From Mesaphorura yosii (lineage: Eukaryota; Arthropoda; Collembola; Poduromorpha; Tullbergiidae), in assembly GCA_009869945.1 (NCBI GenBank), contig WIXG01000056.1, positions 62,001 to 126,000 on the forward strand: a DNA stretch of 64,000 bases, read 5' to 3'. Both the position numbers and the translations under genes were made by a program. Positions 52,348 to 63,913 of the stretch are shown here, piece by piece. The notes under the pieces were generated by a model that was not told where the DNA came from, made no database searches, and saw only the letters and a program-made list of their open reading frames with translations. Each line of letters opens with the position of its first letter. Position 1 is the first letter of the stretch.

Positions 52348-54971
52348 CTAATATTTCTCTGCATACTTTGACCAAAGCATGTACGTGATGATCGAAACAA
52401 CGATCAGGAACAAAACACAAGTGAGGGAGATGAAAACCCAGAATAATGTGGGCCAGTCATCCAATTCCTCGACGGTGGAATTCAACTCACGCAGTTGGGG
52501 CAGAGTCTCCAGCCAGAATTCGGCTTCCTGGAATGCAAAACACGATAAGAAACTACAAACACAAGCTTAGTGTGTGCTACCTTCTTCTTGAAGTTGTCCT
52601 GCATTTGCGCCACTCCCGGTTTTATGTGGTAGTACATCGTCTGATTGAGATGGTTGTAATTGTACCCGAATTTTGTCCATCTACTCCAGCTTTTGTGCTT
52701 CGTGATGGCATTTTTAGGATTCCTACATAATAGACCAAGTTCCACATACAATTTAGATTTCAACACCATTTTCTATTAACTAGAAACTGGGCTGGGCGAC
52801 TTACTCGTAAGCTGCGAAAGATACCCAAATATTGACCATGATATCAGAAAATTCTGCTAATTCTGGGCTGGGATAAAAACCTTCGAGCTCAGGCACAGAG
52901 TTTGGCTGGGAAAACAAGTAAAACTCTTCTTCGACTGGGGCGAATCGCTGGGATCGGATCAATTCTTCGTTTTTCATGTGTTGCATGGAATTTAGGAATT
53001 TTTGCGAAAGTTCAAACGGCGGATCGAAGACGTAATTGAAAAGTTTCAGAGACTCGATTTGTCTCAAATTCTTTAACAGTGTCCAGTACGGCACGTAAAC
53101 GGTGACATCTCCAAATAACTGTGGAACAAGCATGGATTCAATTACGCAAAAAAAAGTTTGCTAGAAGCGTGGAGATTGTTTTGACTAACCTGAAGCAACT
53201 GTGACCAAAATAGAACTGGAATCCCTGTCCGTTCTTCGTCAGCAGACTCAAAATCAGCGTTGTCGAATGGAACTGACCCAAAATAGTAATTCCAGACTGC
53301 GTTGAACCATTTCGCATCGTTTGCGAGCTCCGAACCGATGATTTGCTGGAGGTACCCTCTTAACTTTGATCGAAGAACTTTCCTTACAATTGTGCCTTGT
53401 CGATTGCTGTTGCTATTTCTCAACGCTTCTCTCGCTTCGGCCAGCACACTAGCGTAAAATTCCAATAGCAGTTCCAACCCTTCTGCACGGGCGCTGACGC
53501 CCATCATCAAAGGTGGCGGTTTACTTTCTTGCTCTGAATTATCAGAAATTCCCAAGGTCCGAAGCATGGCAAGCGCTGATCTTGGAAGGACGTCACCAAA
53601 CTCGTTCAGCCCTTCGTCGATCGTCGGCGTCAACAATTTCGGGAACCCCGAGAGTTTATAGAAGCTCTGCTGCACTTGAATAAGGTCGGGTGCAGGTTTC
53701 TGGCGGAGGCAATCATTCAACGTGTCTTGAAACAGGCCAGAGTCCAGCGCCGTCAGTTCTTCCTCCGACACTGGGCATTTTGCTGCCGCGGCAAACTTCA
53801 AAAAGTAGTCTTGTGGGTTCGAGTTAACGACGGAAGACGACCGCGCTGCTAAAGTCGTTGTGGACTGCATGAGAATTACGTTGTGGAATAATCCTGCCGC
53901 CAACGGTGACAATTGCAAGAAGAGCGTGTTCCCAAAGATTGTGATACGGTGTGAATTTCCACCGAACCGATGCACATTTTTATGCAGCCACTTCAAAACA
54001 TTGATTTGGTCCAGCAGCCCATAATTTCCTGGAAGATCGGTCGTGCCGCTGGTCAAGAACCCATATACTCCAAGGCGATAGTTGAAAGTCACGAGAATTA
54101 TGTCTTGTTTCATGAAAGCGTCCTCTGCAGCCAGGTTGCCGGAGCCGGAAACGAAGTCACCATCGTGAACGTACAACAAAACGGGCAGGTGCCTTTTTGT
54201 CTCCCGCGGATCATCGTCGAATTTTGAGTAGTTGACCTGACTCGAATGCGCTGGTTTCGAAGACGAAACTGTAGATGTAAAATGTGAGCAAGTTTCGGAA
54301 TCAGCCCGGGAGACTCACATATCTTTTTAAGCTTAGAACTTACAGAATAGCCGCGGCGTGAAAATGTTCAGGTAGAGACAATCCTGACTTCCCACAGCTT
54401 CATTTTTACCATCATCCCATTGCGAGCAAATTGATTGGTACTTGGTGGAATCTTTGGGGCCAGAATCTTTAACATCGTAAGCCTGTGGTTCCTGAAATTA
54501 AAATGAAAAGCTGAATTTTGGCTTTCATGCTTCGTTATTAGGTTCAAAGCCTTCAATATTCAGACCAACCTTCCAGCGAAGATTTCCAAGCGGCTTTGCT
54601 GCGTATGGAATTCCTTTGAAAGCGTAGTAGAGTCTTTTACTTTCCAATCTTGAATCGTCAGACAGTCCAGAGTCTCCATCAGTGGCGCTAGCACTGGCAG
54701 CACGAGCGCCTTCTGCGCCAATGTCGTGAATGGAATCATGGTTTGTCTCCTTCGTTTTCGTTTCAATGTACTGCTTGATCCCGACAAAAGTGCCCGAATC
54801 GTGAGTCCGCACGATCACGAATTCGCCCTCTTCAATCACATTCCCATTGGCACCGTGCACAAAGAATGATCCTGAGTTGGAAGCGAAAGCGAGTTGGAAG
54901 AACACGTAAATTACTGTGTAAACCAGGTACAGGAAGAAATTTTGAGTCCATTTTGATCTAGAAAACCACAT
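52348..54971 (-). CDS. Carboxylesterase-like type I membrane protein lacking the nucleophile (pseudoenzyme)
   Basis: Exons (minus): 54971-54570, 54491-54344, 54268-53190, 53118-52805, 52722-52581, 52527-52348, encoding 754 residues. A signal peptide (about 1-30) precedes an alpha/beta-hydrolase fold of the carboxylesterase/cholinesterase family: FKGIPYAAKPLGNLRW, QDCLYLNIFTP, VLLYVHDGDF, VTFNYRLGVYGFL and PGNYGLLDQ. A single C-terminal membrane helix (about 723-746) ends in a short tail. Where family members have GxSxG, this protein reads ITIFGNTLFLQLSP (about residue 297). The Ser-containing elbow, roughly eight residues, is missing. The usual catalytic His region is FAPVEEEFYLF, with no His. 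It therefore cannot hydrolyse esters by the normal mechanism. Catalytically dead, membrane-anchored relatives (neuroligin, gliotactin, glutactin) are adhesion proteins; a similar role is inference. Its last two exons resemble those of the esterase at 59086-61462. Confidence 0.88.
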
Positions 54972-57771
54972 CGCAGAGACGACCTGCCTGCCACACGGGC
55001 GTCTGAAGACAAATTACTAATCGACTGATCCGGAATTAAGCAAACCGTTGAAACACGTTCACAATTGCAAGCGTCGTCAAATCGAAATCGCTGAATAAAC
55101 TAGTCTGAACTCTGGTTTCTCGTTCTTCTTCTTAAACAATGAAGACGTGAGTTTTCAATTGCACAATGGAATTCTGTAGTGTGCGTTGCAATTCCCTTCA
55201 ATTATTCTTCATTCATTCATTAGCACTTTTTGCATCAGCACAATTTTGTATAATCGAGTAACAAAAGAGAAGCGGAGCACGTTTAAGATTTATGTCTTCA
55301 TCTCGACAAAATTACCCGTGCCGTCGTCGTGTCTTCTGATCTTTGATATGACGTGACAAAGACACGAAGTGCTATCGAACTGAGAATGGAGTATCTGACT
55401 CCCGACTGAAGTGATCTTACGACCGATTTCTGAATGCAGCGTATAGCCCAGCCATCCGGTGGTGGTGGTCAATAAGTCAACGCTCTTTCACATATGCGCA
55501 CGTATTACTTGACTTGTCTCGCACTTCGCACAGCACAGCACTCCACAATGACAATAACATTTAAAGCTCACCGCAGTTACGTCTACGTGTTGGTGTTATT
55601 TTACGAGATTGTAATGTTTACACGAGATTAAAAGTGCGTGTGTGAGATTCGAGTACGCGAGTCGCGAGTGCCTGAAAGCCTGAATTGAATTTGTGCCGTG
55701 TACTAAGCAAAAATGGAAATGACATGATCACTTTTCTTTTTGTGTTTGTACTCGACTCACGATGTGATGCGACTCGTTGCTTGACTTGACTTGACGTTGG
55801 CTTATCCGAGACTGTCAATCGCAGATTTATTAGATTTAGCATTTAGCATCTAGCACGACCCAAAGAACAGGCATTGAAAGAAGTCGAGTCCAGACTCTGA
55901 TTCTGTACTTTGATCTCTGCCTGTCTGCAAACTTGTAATTTGAAGCGAGATGTTACTTTTTATGCTGCACGCTGCACTGACACAACTGCATTGCAAATGT
56001 CATGTCACAAAATAAATTAAAAACGCATGCACACGCACGGCGAATTCAACTTTTATGGCACAGAAGAGGAAAACCCGTGTGCGTGCATTTCTACGTATTC
56101 ACTCAAACTGATCGAAACACGAGTTACGTAATCTGTATTTAAAGCAGCGTGGGATTTAAAAATACGAGACGCGTATGCGTAAGCGCATAACAGCAGGACA
56201 TTTAATCTCTGCTCGGCTGCGGTTGCTCGAAATGTGTTACAAAAATATTTTATATTCTGCCAAAATTCACTGCGAGCGGGCGCAGACGACGTGGAAAAGT
56301 TGATCTGACGCCAATGTCAATTGCCTCTGCTTTGCGTTTGCATTTTGCAGTGATGTTGATGGCAGATTTATTCTCAGGCGGGCGTCGCGGCGCGAAAAGA
56401 ATCTCGTTCTCACTCATTCATTTATTTTTATGAGAACACAATTTTCTTCAATTGCACGCATTTTGTCCCTGAATTCGGCCGTAATTTCGTGTTTCTGCTA
56501 AAATAATTAGTTTTTACAGTTCAAAGCATGACGCAAGGCACGGTATTTTCTCGGAAATTCTGCTTCTGTCGTGCGGTGATGAATGAATGGACTTGATAAT
56601 GAAAAGAACCTGGAAATCTCTGCAGTCGGCTGTCATTTTGCAATGCAATGAGCTCGAAAGCGTGTCGAAGGCGTCGATATCATATTTCTTTCTCAGAACA
56701 TTACTGTCACTTGCGTTTTGTGTTGACACTAATCACAATCGTGAATCTGAATGCGGAATGCTGAAGAGATGAGCAGCTCAGAGGCAGGCAGCGAAGTGCG
56801 CGTTCGTGGCGTTGCTTACTGCAGTGCACGCGTGGCTTGGCTTGACGTGGATAGTGGATGCAGGTAATTATGTTTACCCAACTCATATTCTGCGACTGCG
56901 CTCTGTCTAAACATCATTAAATTTCTCGACTCAGTGCTGGCGTAATTGAATTTTGTGTCTTCGCACATGCACAGATGCACATAATTGATTCAGGTTCGTG
57001 TTCGTGTTCAAATACGCATGCGCAGAATTGCTCAAGTCGGCCCAGCCGATTTGGGCATAAAAGCTTCAATTGGCAGGCTTTCTCGTCCGTCTGGCAGGGG
57101 TCTGGTTTCTTTTGCCCATTGTGAGATGCTTATTTAATGGACGCGTGGGTGGATTGAAACTGAAGAGAATTGTATTTTATGAATTCTTCTTGGCTCGATG
57201 AAGGAATTCTCAGCACATAAGTGGATTTATTGTGATCATGCTGTTATGACTTGCTTTATCAAGTGGGGCAAAAAATGATGCTGTACGTGTAATCATTTTA
57301 GTAAAGGAATCACAGAAAACAGAATAACAATGACTGGCAACTCACTCGAATGACATGTAATGCAATTAAACTGTTAATGCTGGAATGGGCGACTGGCAAT
57401 TGGGCACATAAACTACTGGAGGTTGAGGTCGGCTAGCCACACGCAGCCAGCCTACGTACACATTAGTAAAATACACCCAGCAAGAGGGTTGATTAATTGG
57501 ACGATACAAGAGTAGCTCAATCCTCAATTCCAGTAATCGCATCAATTAATTTACTTATGCGTGAAACAGCTCTTCATTAGCATGAACAACAACGCAGAAA
57601 ATGCAGTGTGTGCGTGGCACTTCGCAGGTGGCCAAGAAAGCCCGAATATTAATTATTAGCAGTGGTACGAAATGAGCGTAGTTACAAGATGACTAACGAC
57701 TAACGGGGGATGGTAAAAGTAAAAGAATTTCATTTTCATGCCTGGTAGAGCGTGGTAAATTTGTTACAGCA
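54972..57771. other. Intergenic region between esterase-like and sulfotransferase-like genes
   Basis: A 2.8-kb gap between divergent genes. It should include both promoters. I see no further gene, transposon ends or RNA gene. Confidence 0.55.
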
Positions 57772-58805
57772 ATGAGGCTCCGGATTCTGGTAGGAAGTCT
57801 ACTGATTTGCTTCCTGTACACTTCCGCACAGGAAAAACGAGGAGGTTGCAGAAGTAAGAATAGAAACAGATACACGAGGAACGCCAATGTCGAAGTCGGC
57901 GGTAATGGCAACGAAAATGCAAGAGCGGAAGCTGTGGCAGTGACTCCATGGCCCGGGAACGAAAAATGTGGAAAATTCCAGGTCAAATACGCTACGAAAG
58001 GAACTTATCAACCCGCGTACGTACTACATGACGACTCAATTGGCTGGAGGCTACGAATTTTATTGATACCTTGATAGGCTGCTGATCATGGAACGAGGAC
58101 AACAAGTACGGCAATTGAAGAGGGCAGTTCAGGCAAGCACCGGCGTTTTCATTGACGGAGTGAAGAGAGGAAAACGAAGAGGCGGCAAGGAACCTGCAGT
58201 TGGCACGACTATTTTGCAAGTCCATCCCCTCTCCGCAACTCGCAAGCCTTCAGGAACTGAACCCGGACCAAAAATTCTCGTGCTGAGGAATCCACTGCAA
58301 ACTATTTTGCGCAATGGAGGAGTTAAACTTCTTCGGGATAACAATTCAAGAGGTTTGTATAGATTGCATTCAGAAATCTACCAAATTAAGCTCATCAATA
58401 GATTATTTTCTTGCAGCTGCACGGACGGTTTTGGTTGCACGTGCCAGGCGTTGGATCAGAGCTGTCAAACATTGGGTGAATTCCGAAACGAAGGGGAAAT
58501 TGTTGATAATTCAGGCGGTAGAGTTTTTCAATAATCCACGCCACGTCCTCGATCAGATTCACAAGTTCTTGAACGTGCCGGTAAATGAAGAGCGAGTCCA
58601 ATGCGTCCTGGAGGACTTAAGCAAGATTGCAGCAACAGAACGATCACGCCAAAGATGGGAAAAGGTGCAGGAATTGTGGAAAAAAGCTGGTAGAAATGTG
58701 CAAGCAGTGACGCGCATTCTGAATAGTGGGGAAGAACGCATCAACAAAGCACTTGCAAAACAAGCCACAAATACACGGACCGTTAAGCTGAATTTGGGCT
58801 TTTAA
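57772..58805 (+). CDS. Divergent WSCD-like sulfotransferase
   Basis: Exons: 57772-58016, 58078-58352, 58417-58805, giving 302 residues. A hydrophobic N terminus (MRLRILVGSLLICFLYTSAQ) looks like a signal peptide, so the product should enter the secretory pathway. Sulfotransferase landmarks, in order, are VRQLKRAVQASTGVFIDG (counterpart of VRxLLExATGxxTGS), GTTILQVHPLS (counterpart of TICVKTHE), KILVLRNPLQTIL (the 3'-phosphate loop region, RNP), and WIRAVKHWVNSETKGKLLIIQAVEF. They are followed by FNNPRHVLDQIHKFLNVPVN with an ERVQCVLEDL helix. Resemblance is best to the WSCD (sialate O-sulfotransferase) family. The 5'-phosphosulfate loop, normally PGSGNTW, reads IMERGQQ (residues 85-91), so PAPS binding may be lost. 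The first donor is ambiguous (GTACGTAC), but the choice given keeps frame. Confidence 0.68.
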
Positions 58806-58842
58806 TTGTGAATTAGTTAAATCTTAAGCAGAAACTGAATCG

Positions 58843-58848
58843 AATAAA
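58843..58848 (+). terminator. Poly(A) signal of the WSCD-like gene
   Basis: AATAAA 38 nt after the stop. The convergent esterase gene ends only about 240 bp further on. Confidence 0.55.
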
Positions 58849-59085
58849 TATGGTCGACAGGGCAGTTTTTGAAACAGTAATACTGCAGGGGTCAGGAATT
58901 TCGTCTTCTGTCTTCTGCCTTCTGCCTTCTTGGAGGCCAAATCCTTTTGCTGTGTTGTAATCGACTAATTCGAAAACAGTCGTAATTACAAGGTCGCCTT
59001 TCCAGTTCGTCTAAATCAAAATTAAGAAATTTAAGCTCCAGCTGTTTGAGAATTTGAATCTGTGGAACAGTGGAAATGGAACTAC

Positions 59086-61462
59086 TCACCTCTTCCTGTA
59101 CAACACGCAGATCAGTACAATCACAGTGATCAGGAACAGAATAGAGAGTGCCAGGAGGATCCAGAAGAGTAACTGATAAGGGATAGCTTGAAGTTCGTCA
59201 ATTTCATTCTGGGCGAACTGCAGCAGCGGAATCGATCGCAACCAAAACAAGGCTTCCTGCAAATCGCAAAATAACCGCAATTCAGATACAATAACTGTCA
59301 CTTAATTATGAATTAATTGCCTGACCCCTTTTCTAAAGCCGGCTCCCATCTCGGTTCGGTTTCCGGATAGCTCGTAGTAGTTCATTGAAGTCGCCGTGAG
59401 TGGTTCCCACGCGGGATACTGCGGGCGAACTTCAGCAACATTAGGCGCCCTTCAAAGAGCAGAAAATTGAGGCTTGAATCCAAAAGCTGAGCAAAGATAC
59501 AAAGAGTTGAGTAAATGTTCAGTGAGTTCGGTTTACCGATCGTTCGCAAATGAGACGAAAAGTTTGGTCACCATTTCTGCCATTTGCATGTCCTGCTCAT
59601 TCATTTCTTCCAGACTGTTACCGGTCAACTGCTGCATTGGGTGGAAGAAGTAAAACATGTCGTCACCGTGTGACACTCCGGAATCGAACAGCGGATGCTG
59701 GACTCGGATCCCTCGGAGCTTGGGGATGACTTGACCCAGGATTTTGGGGGATCGAGGTCGCTTATAAGAAAACATGTAGTTATAGATGTTTGGAGCCGAG
59801 GTGGCAGCGAGCTTGTCTAGAAGGTTCCAGTGGCAGCTGTAAAACATGGAGTCGCCAAACAACTGCAATGCAATTCACATGAAAAATGTGAGCTGCAGTC
59901 GTCAAATTCGGAATGTCTGCGGCATGCCACTTGTGTGACTCACGTTTATCATTTCGGTGATGGCCTTTTGTGAACCTTGGTAAGTGTTCACATTGACTCC
60001 ATGAAAGTAGTACGAATTGACGGCTCTGGCTATTGTCTGGACCTCGCTCTCCATTTTACTTCCAAATATGCTCCGCACCACCTTCGGGACGAGTGTGGCA
60101 TGAAAGTACTCGTCGTCGTTAAATCGTTCCACTTCGTGCAGGTACAGAAATGCGTAGCCCATCAAGCCTTCGTCCTTCGTCACGCCGACAATCATCGGGA
60201 CTTTCGTGTACTCTCCGGTCGACATGAGGACTTCAGGATGCGCCGGCAGCACGGGAAACTCGCGCAGGCCGGCGTCGACGACGGGAGCCGTACCCAGCGG
60301 AAGGACCCAAAACTCCAATTTGTCTGTCTGGGCCTGGATCAAGTCCGAAGCGTCTTTCGTTCGCAGGCACCGGACGAGCTCAGCAGGCTCGGACTCGGAC
60401 CAGGAGCAGTTGACTGCCCGGCCGATCTCTGACGCGTATTCGTACGGACGGGCTTGAATTGCCCAGTCACAGAGTGAAGAGCCAGACTGCAGAATCGCGC
60501 CGCTGAATAAATCTGCAATTCAGAAAAAAATGAGCAATGTTCCTAAAGTTTCCTTATTGTTGTAGACAGTGTGCCTTTTGCCGAAGGTGACAGAGTGAGT
60601 GCGTGAGCCGCCGCCGCTCCTGCGGACGTCCCCATGATCGTAATTCGCTTAATGTCACCCCCAAAATATTTGATGTATAAATTCACCCACTCCAGAGCCA
60701 GAATTTGGTCGAGCAGCGCATAATTCCCTGGCATGCTCGTGTCGTTTGTGCTGAGGAAACCAAATACACCCAGGCGGTAGTTGAATGTCACGAGCACAAC
60801 GTCCTTGTGACGCAAAAAGAGACTTGGGCCAGCAGCCTCCCCGGATGAGTACATGAATCCGCCTCCGTGCACGTAAAAGATGACTGGGCGTGCAGGGCGG
60901 CTTACCGATGGAATTCCGCTCACTGAAACAAAAGTGCCAGAAAAAGCGTGAAAGCTTCCCGTTTTTCAGTTTGGCTTAGCCAAATTACTGACCATCAGGA
61001 AGGTTCCTCGTGAAAATGTTGAGGAAGAGGCAGTCCTCACTGCCATCCATTCCGGGGCTCGAGGACCTTCTTTCAGAGCGTGACCACTGTGCGCACTTGG
61101 AGCGGTACCGAGTTGCGGAGTACCCGTTTAACGTGTTGGCTGGTCTCAGCACGGGATCCTGAGTCAGGGCAGCAAGCATGAAGAAATTTTAAGCAATCCA
61201 ATTACTTCAGGTGCTTTGAGGTTCTCACCTTCCATCGTTTTTCTCCAATCGGCGGCTCCGCGTACGGAATCCCTCTGAATGAGTAGTACGTAGTTCCGAA
61301 GCTGTCGGTCTCACGTAGCCCGGTGACTGTGGCTCGGTTGTCGATGATGACCTTCTCCAGTTGGGCTTGGGTTTGGCCCTGCGCCCGAACGGAGCCCGAA
61401 AGCAAAGCAATTGCGAGGGTGATGAACACAAACCCGGAACCTTGAAGCAAGCGTCCCGTCAT
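59086..61462 (-). CDS. Membrane-anchored carboxylesterase with intact catalytic triad
   Basis: Exons (minus): 61462-61229, 61158-60993, 60922-60575, 60512-59944, 59862-59537, 59449-59326, 59256-59086, encoding 645 residues. The start is the ATG at 61462, giving a clean signal peptide (FVFITLAIALLSGSVRA); upstream only a TTG is available. Carboxylesterase landmarks are FRGIPYAEPPIGEKRW, EDCLFLNIFT and YVHGGGF (oxyanion hole). The nucleophile is in GTSAG (Ser233), the acid in KDEG (Glu364), and His504 is in SHGDDM. The triad is complete, so ester hydrolysis is expected, facing outside the cell or into the secretory lumen. A membrane helix (about 617-642) ends LYRKR. Intron 3 needs a weak GC donor (AAAG|GCACAC) to keep phase. 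The terminal AGAG|GTGAGT is itself a good donor, so an isoform with a different tail is possible. It is paralogous to the gene at 52348-54971. Confidence 0.9.
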
Positions 61463-63269
61463 CTTGACGTACGACTTTCGGAAATTGAAGTCGATCGTCG
61501 ACTGTACACGGTTGACGGCTGACAATGGCCTGGCCGGCCAGTGGAGAAAAACCAGAAACCAGAGACGGGATTATTTATAGAATCAAATCTTGCGTAACGA
61601 ATTCACGAGCATGTACTCATTAATTATACAATACAAAGAAATAAAATCCAATTTATAACTGTGGCAGTTTAGCGTAAATATTTACAGAATGCGTTCATGG
61701 AGAATAAAATGAGTAATTATTCAGACGACTATTGTAATGGAATGTTTACAATTTTGGCACTTGCACCTGCTAACCAAACTGTTCTTTCTTATATTCTGTT
61801 CTTAACTTCTGTCCCGGTGGTGGCAAGGCCTGAGCAAAGCCAAAACGCAGAGCCGGATGTAGGACAAGATCAAAAGTCAGGAGGAAACTGCCAAAAGGGA
61901 ATTGCCAAGCAGGCCACATTTTTATGACATTTTATGACGCTCCGCGAACAAATGTGTGTGCTTGAGCCTTCGTGTTAGGATGTCTTCATGATCGAGATTC
62001 AAGAAAAGAGAACCATTATGAAAAATCATCGAAATCGATTTGTCTCAGTATAGTGTTACTGACCGAATTTCGGAATGGTTATTTTACTCCGAGTCGAAAA
62101 CGAGTGATCGGACCCCCGCTGGAAAGTCTATGAGCCTAACCGTCTTAATGGACAGGAGAATAAACCCTCGAGGGTTAGATTTATGATTATTGAATAAGTC
62201 AGGCTCGGTGTCTTCTCAAAAGAAACTCGAGTCCACTTCTAGAGAATCGTTCCCTTTCGCTGTATTTGACCTTCTCCAGAACTTAATCTGAATAAATGTT
62301 GATATTTCCTTCAATAATCATTCGAGAGTACATTTTCTGATAACCAATCGAGCAATATTATACGTAAAGACTTGAATTAAAAGTTAATTTTGATTTTAAT
62401 TTAAATTACAATTGCCAACGATTCTCCGGCTGCAATGGTGAACGAAATATCCTTAAACAAGGGCCTGGCTTCATTGTATCCGAAACACACGTTTCTGAAT
62501 TCGATATGGCCCACAATTTGCGGGTTCGGGGCCAGTTTTGGCACTTTCTTGCGTGGTTATCCTGCAATTCCGCAGTGTGAGCTTCGGGCTCCGGTTGCTA
62601 ACTCAGAATCTCGACGAGAGCCTCCATATTGACCAGACTCTGGCTGATGGACCTGTGGGCAAATAATGTGTGAATCTCGGGGCTGGCTTCGCCCTGCACT
62701 GTCGGATACAAGGCTTAACAATGAGTGCCATCACAATTTTCAGATGTGTCATTAGAAACGTTTATATTATTAATTGAATTTCTGAGATCCGAAACGCATA
62801 CAAGCGTGCTACTGTGTTACACAAATGCTATAAGCGGTTAACGATCTTCCTGTAAAGCGTTTAGAGGTAATTAGAGTTCAACATCGTGGCCGACGCAGAC
62901 GCTGGAAACGGATACCAAACCAATCCAGTATTCCGGGAACTGAAGCTTGAACAAAGTACAAAGTCAATTAAATGTGGCGATGCAGGCACTGCAAACCACA
63001 ACCTGCCTGCTGTGAGTGGTTGTTTAATTTGGGAACTGAAAAACGACTTGATCACAGAGACGGAGCAGGGAATTGGGTCTTGAATGCAGTACCGTTGTGC
63101 GGATCTTCAGTATGAAGTAAGCTAAACAGATCAGAAGAGAAAGCTTGAGCCGTGTGAGCCCAATGCAGACTGTGCAGCAGTGGCAGAGTGCAGTGAACAG
63201 AATGCGTGAAGTAGTCTGCGTTGATCTTACGCAATTTTTCTTGTTCCTTTAGGTTTAGGATAATTGATT
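61463..63269. other. Intergenic region with an ABC transporter relic
   Basis: It starts with the esterase promoter. Apart from the decayed fragment at 62405-62690 I see no gene. The frame at 62886-63083 begins with GTG, not ATG, and has no relatives I recognise. Confidence 0.5.
62405..62690 (-). pseudogene. Fragment of a mitochondrial-type ABC half-transporter (ABCB6/HMT1-like)
   Basis: Read on the minus strand, one frame gives HRSISQSLVNMEALVEIL, then a TAG, then QPEPEAHTAELQ. After a frame change it gives PNPQIVGHIEFRNVCFGY, then ARPLFKDISFTIAAGESLA, and stops before any Walker A. This is the junction between the last transmembrane helix (IDMENMF-type) and the start of the nucleotide-binding domain (IEFxNVxFxY, DISFT, AGxxxAxV) of ABCB6/ABCB7-type half-transporters. 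With a stop codon, a frameshift and both ends missing, it cannot encode a working protein. A remnant of a duplicated or retroposed copy is likely. Confidence 0.75.
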
Positions 63270-63913
63270 TATTATTAGTTTAGTGAAGTGCAAGAGAAGA
63301 TACAACGAGTCGGCCTCCCAGACGAAGAGATAAAGAGCACTCGGCGAGAGCACGGTAAGTGATAAGGTCGAAGATCAAAAGCACAACTACAACTCGTAGA
63401 TAAGATGTAAACAAAATCAAAACCGTATGCAACAAAACAGTAGTATTCCGTTTAGTTCAGTCTAGTATTTAGTAAAGCCAGTCAGTAAAGTTTGGACGTT
63501 TGTTTAACGCCTTCATGGCCTTTATCGTGTCTTTTGCTTTGCATTTCCGTTTCCTGATGCGAATTTACCCTGGACCTTCTGACTCCGTGATAATTTACCA
63601 TCTGTTTTACTATAATTTCAGGGAGAAGAGTCGCAAGCGTGCTCCCCCGCTCAGTGGATATCATCGCAGTTGACTGAGAGCATGGCTGCACAAAGAAACA
63701 AGGTAAATCCATCGAAACAGACGCAGGACTCATCTGGCTCGGCCTCGGCAGCGGGTAACCAATCCAAGGAATTTATGCCAGGGCCACCAAACGTGCACGC
63801 GTCAAGACAAATGCCAGCGCCGGTTCAAGCTCCTCGAGCAGGATCGAGTCAAAGACAAAGACAGCAGTGGGGCAGAAGAAAGAGAGCATCTAGCGCCTGT
63901 AGCATCAAGATAA
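63270..63913 (+). CDS. 5' end of an unrecognised gene (partial, leaves the window)
   Basis: A leader exon ends at 63354 (CACG|GTAAGT). A second exon runs from 63622 (acceptor TATAATTTCAG) to about 63913 (donor A|GTAAGC). The first ATG is at 63682, so coding starts there. The visible N terminus is about 77 residues, begins MAAQRNK, and is Ser/Gln/Pro-rich. It turns basic at the end (RQRQQWGRRKRASS). It looks disordered and shows no domain. I do not recognise it. The splice signals and long open frame support a gene, but the product cannot be named. Confidence 0.45.

Noticed and set aside
61463-61525. Upstream N-terminal extension of the membrane esterase
   Set aside because: It would start at TTG; the ATG at 61462 directly precedes a good signal peptide.
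62435-62632. Plus-strand open frame of 65 codons
   Set aside because: It is the antisense shadow of the ABC transporter relic on the minus strand.
62886-63083. 65-codon open frame beginning with an apparent Met
   Set aside because: The first codon is GTG. There is no nearby ATG, splice partner or protein family.
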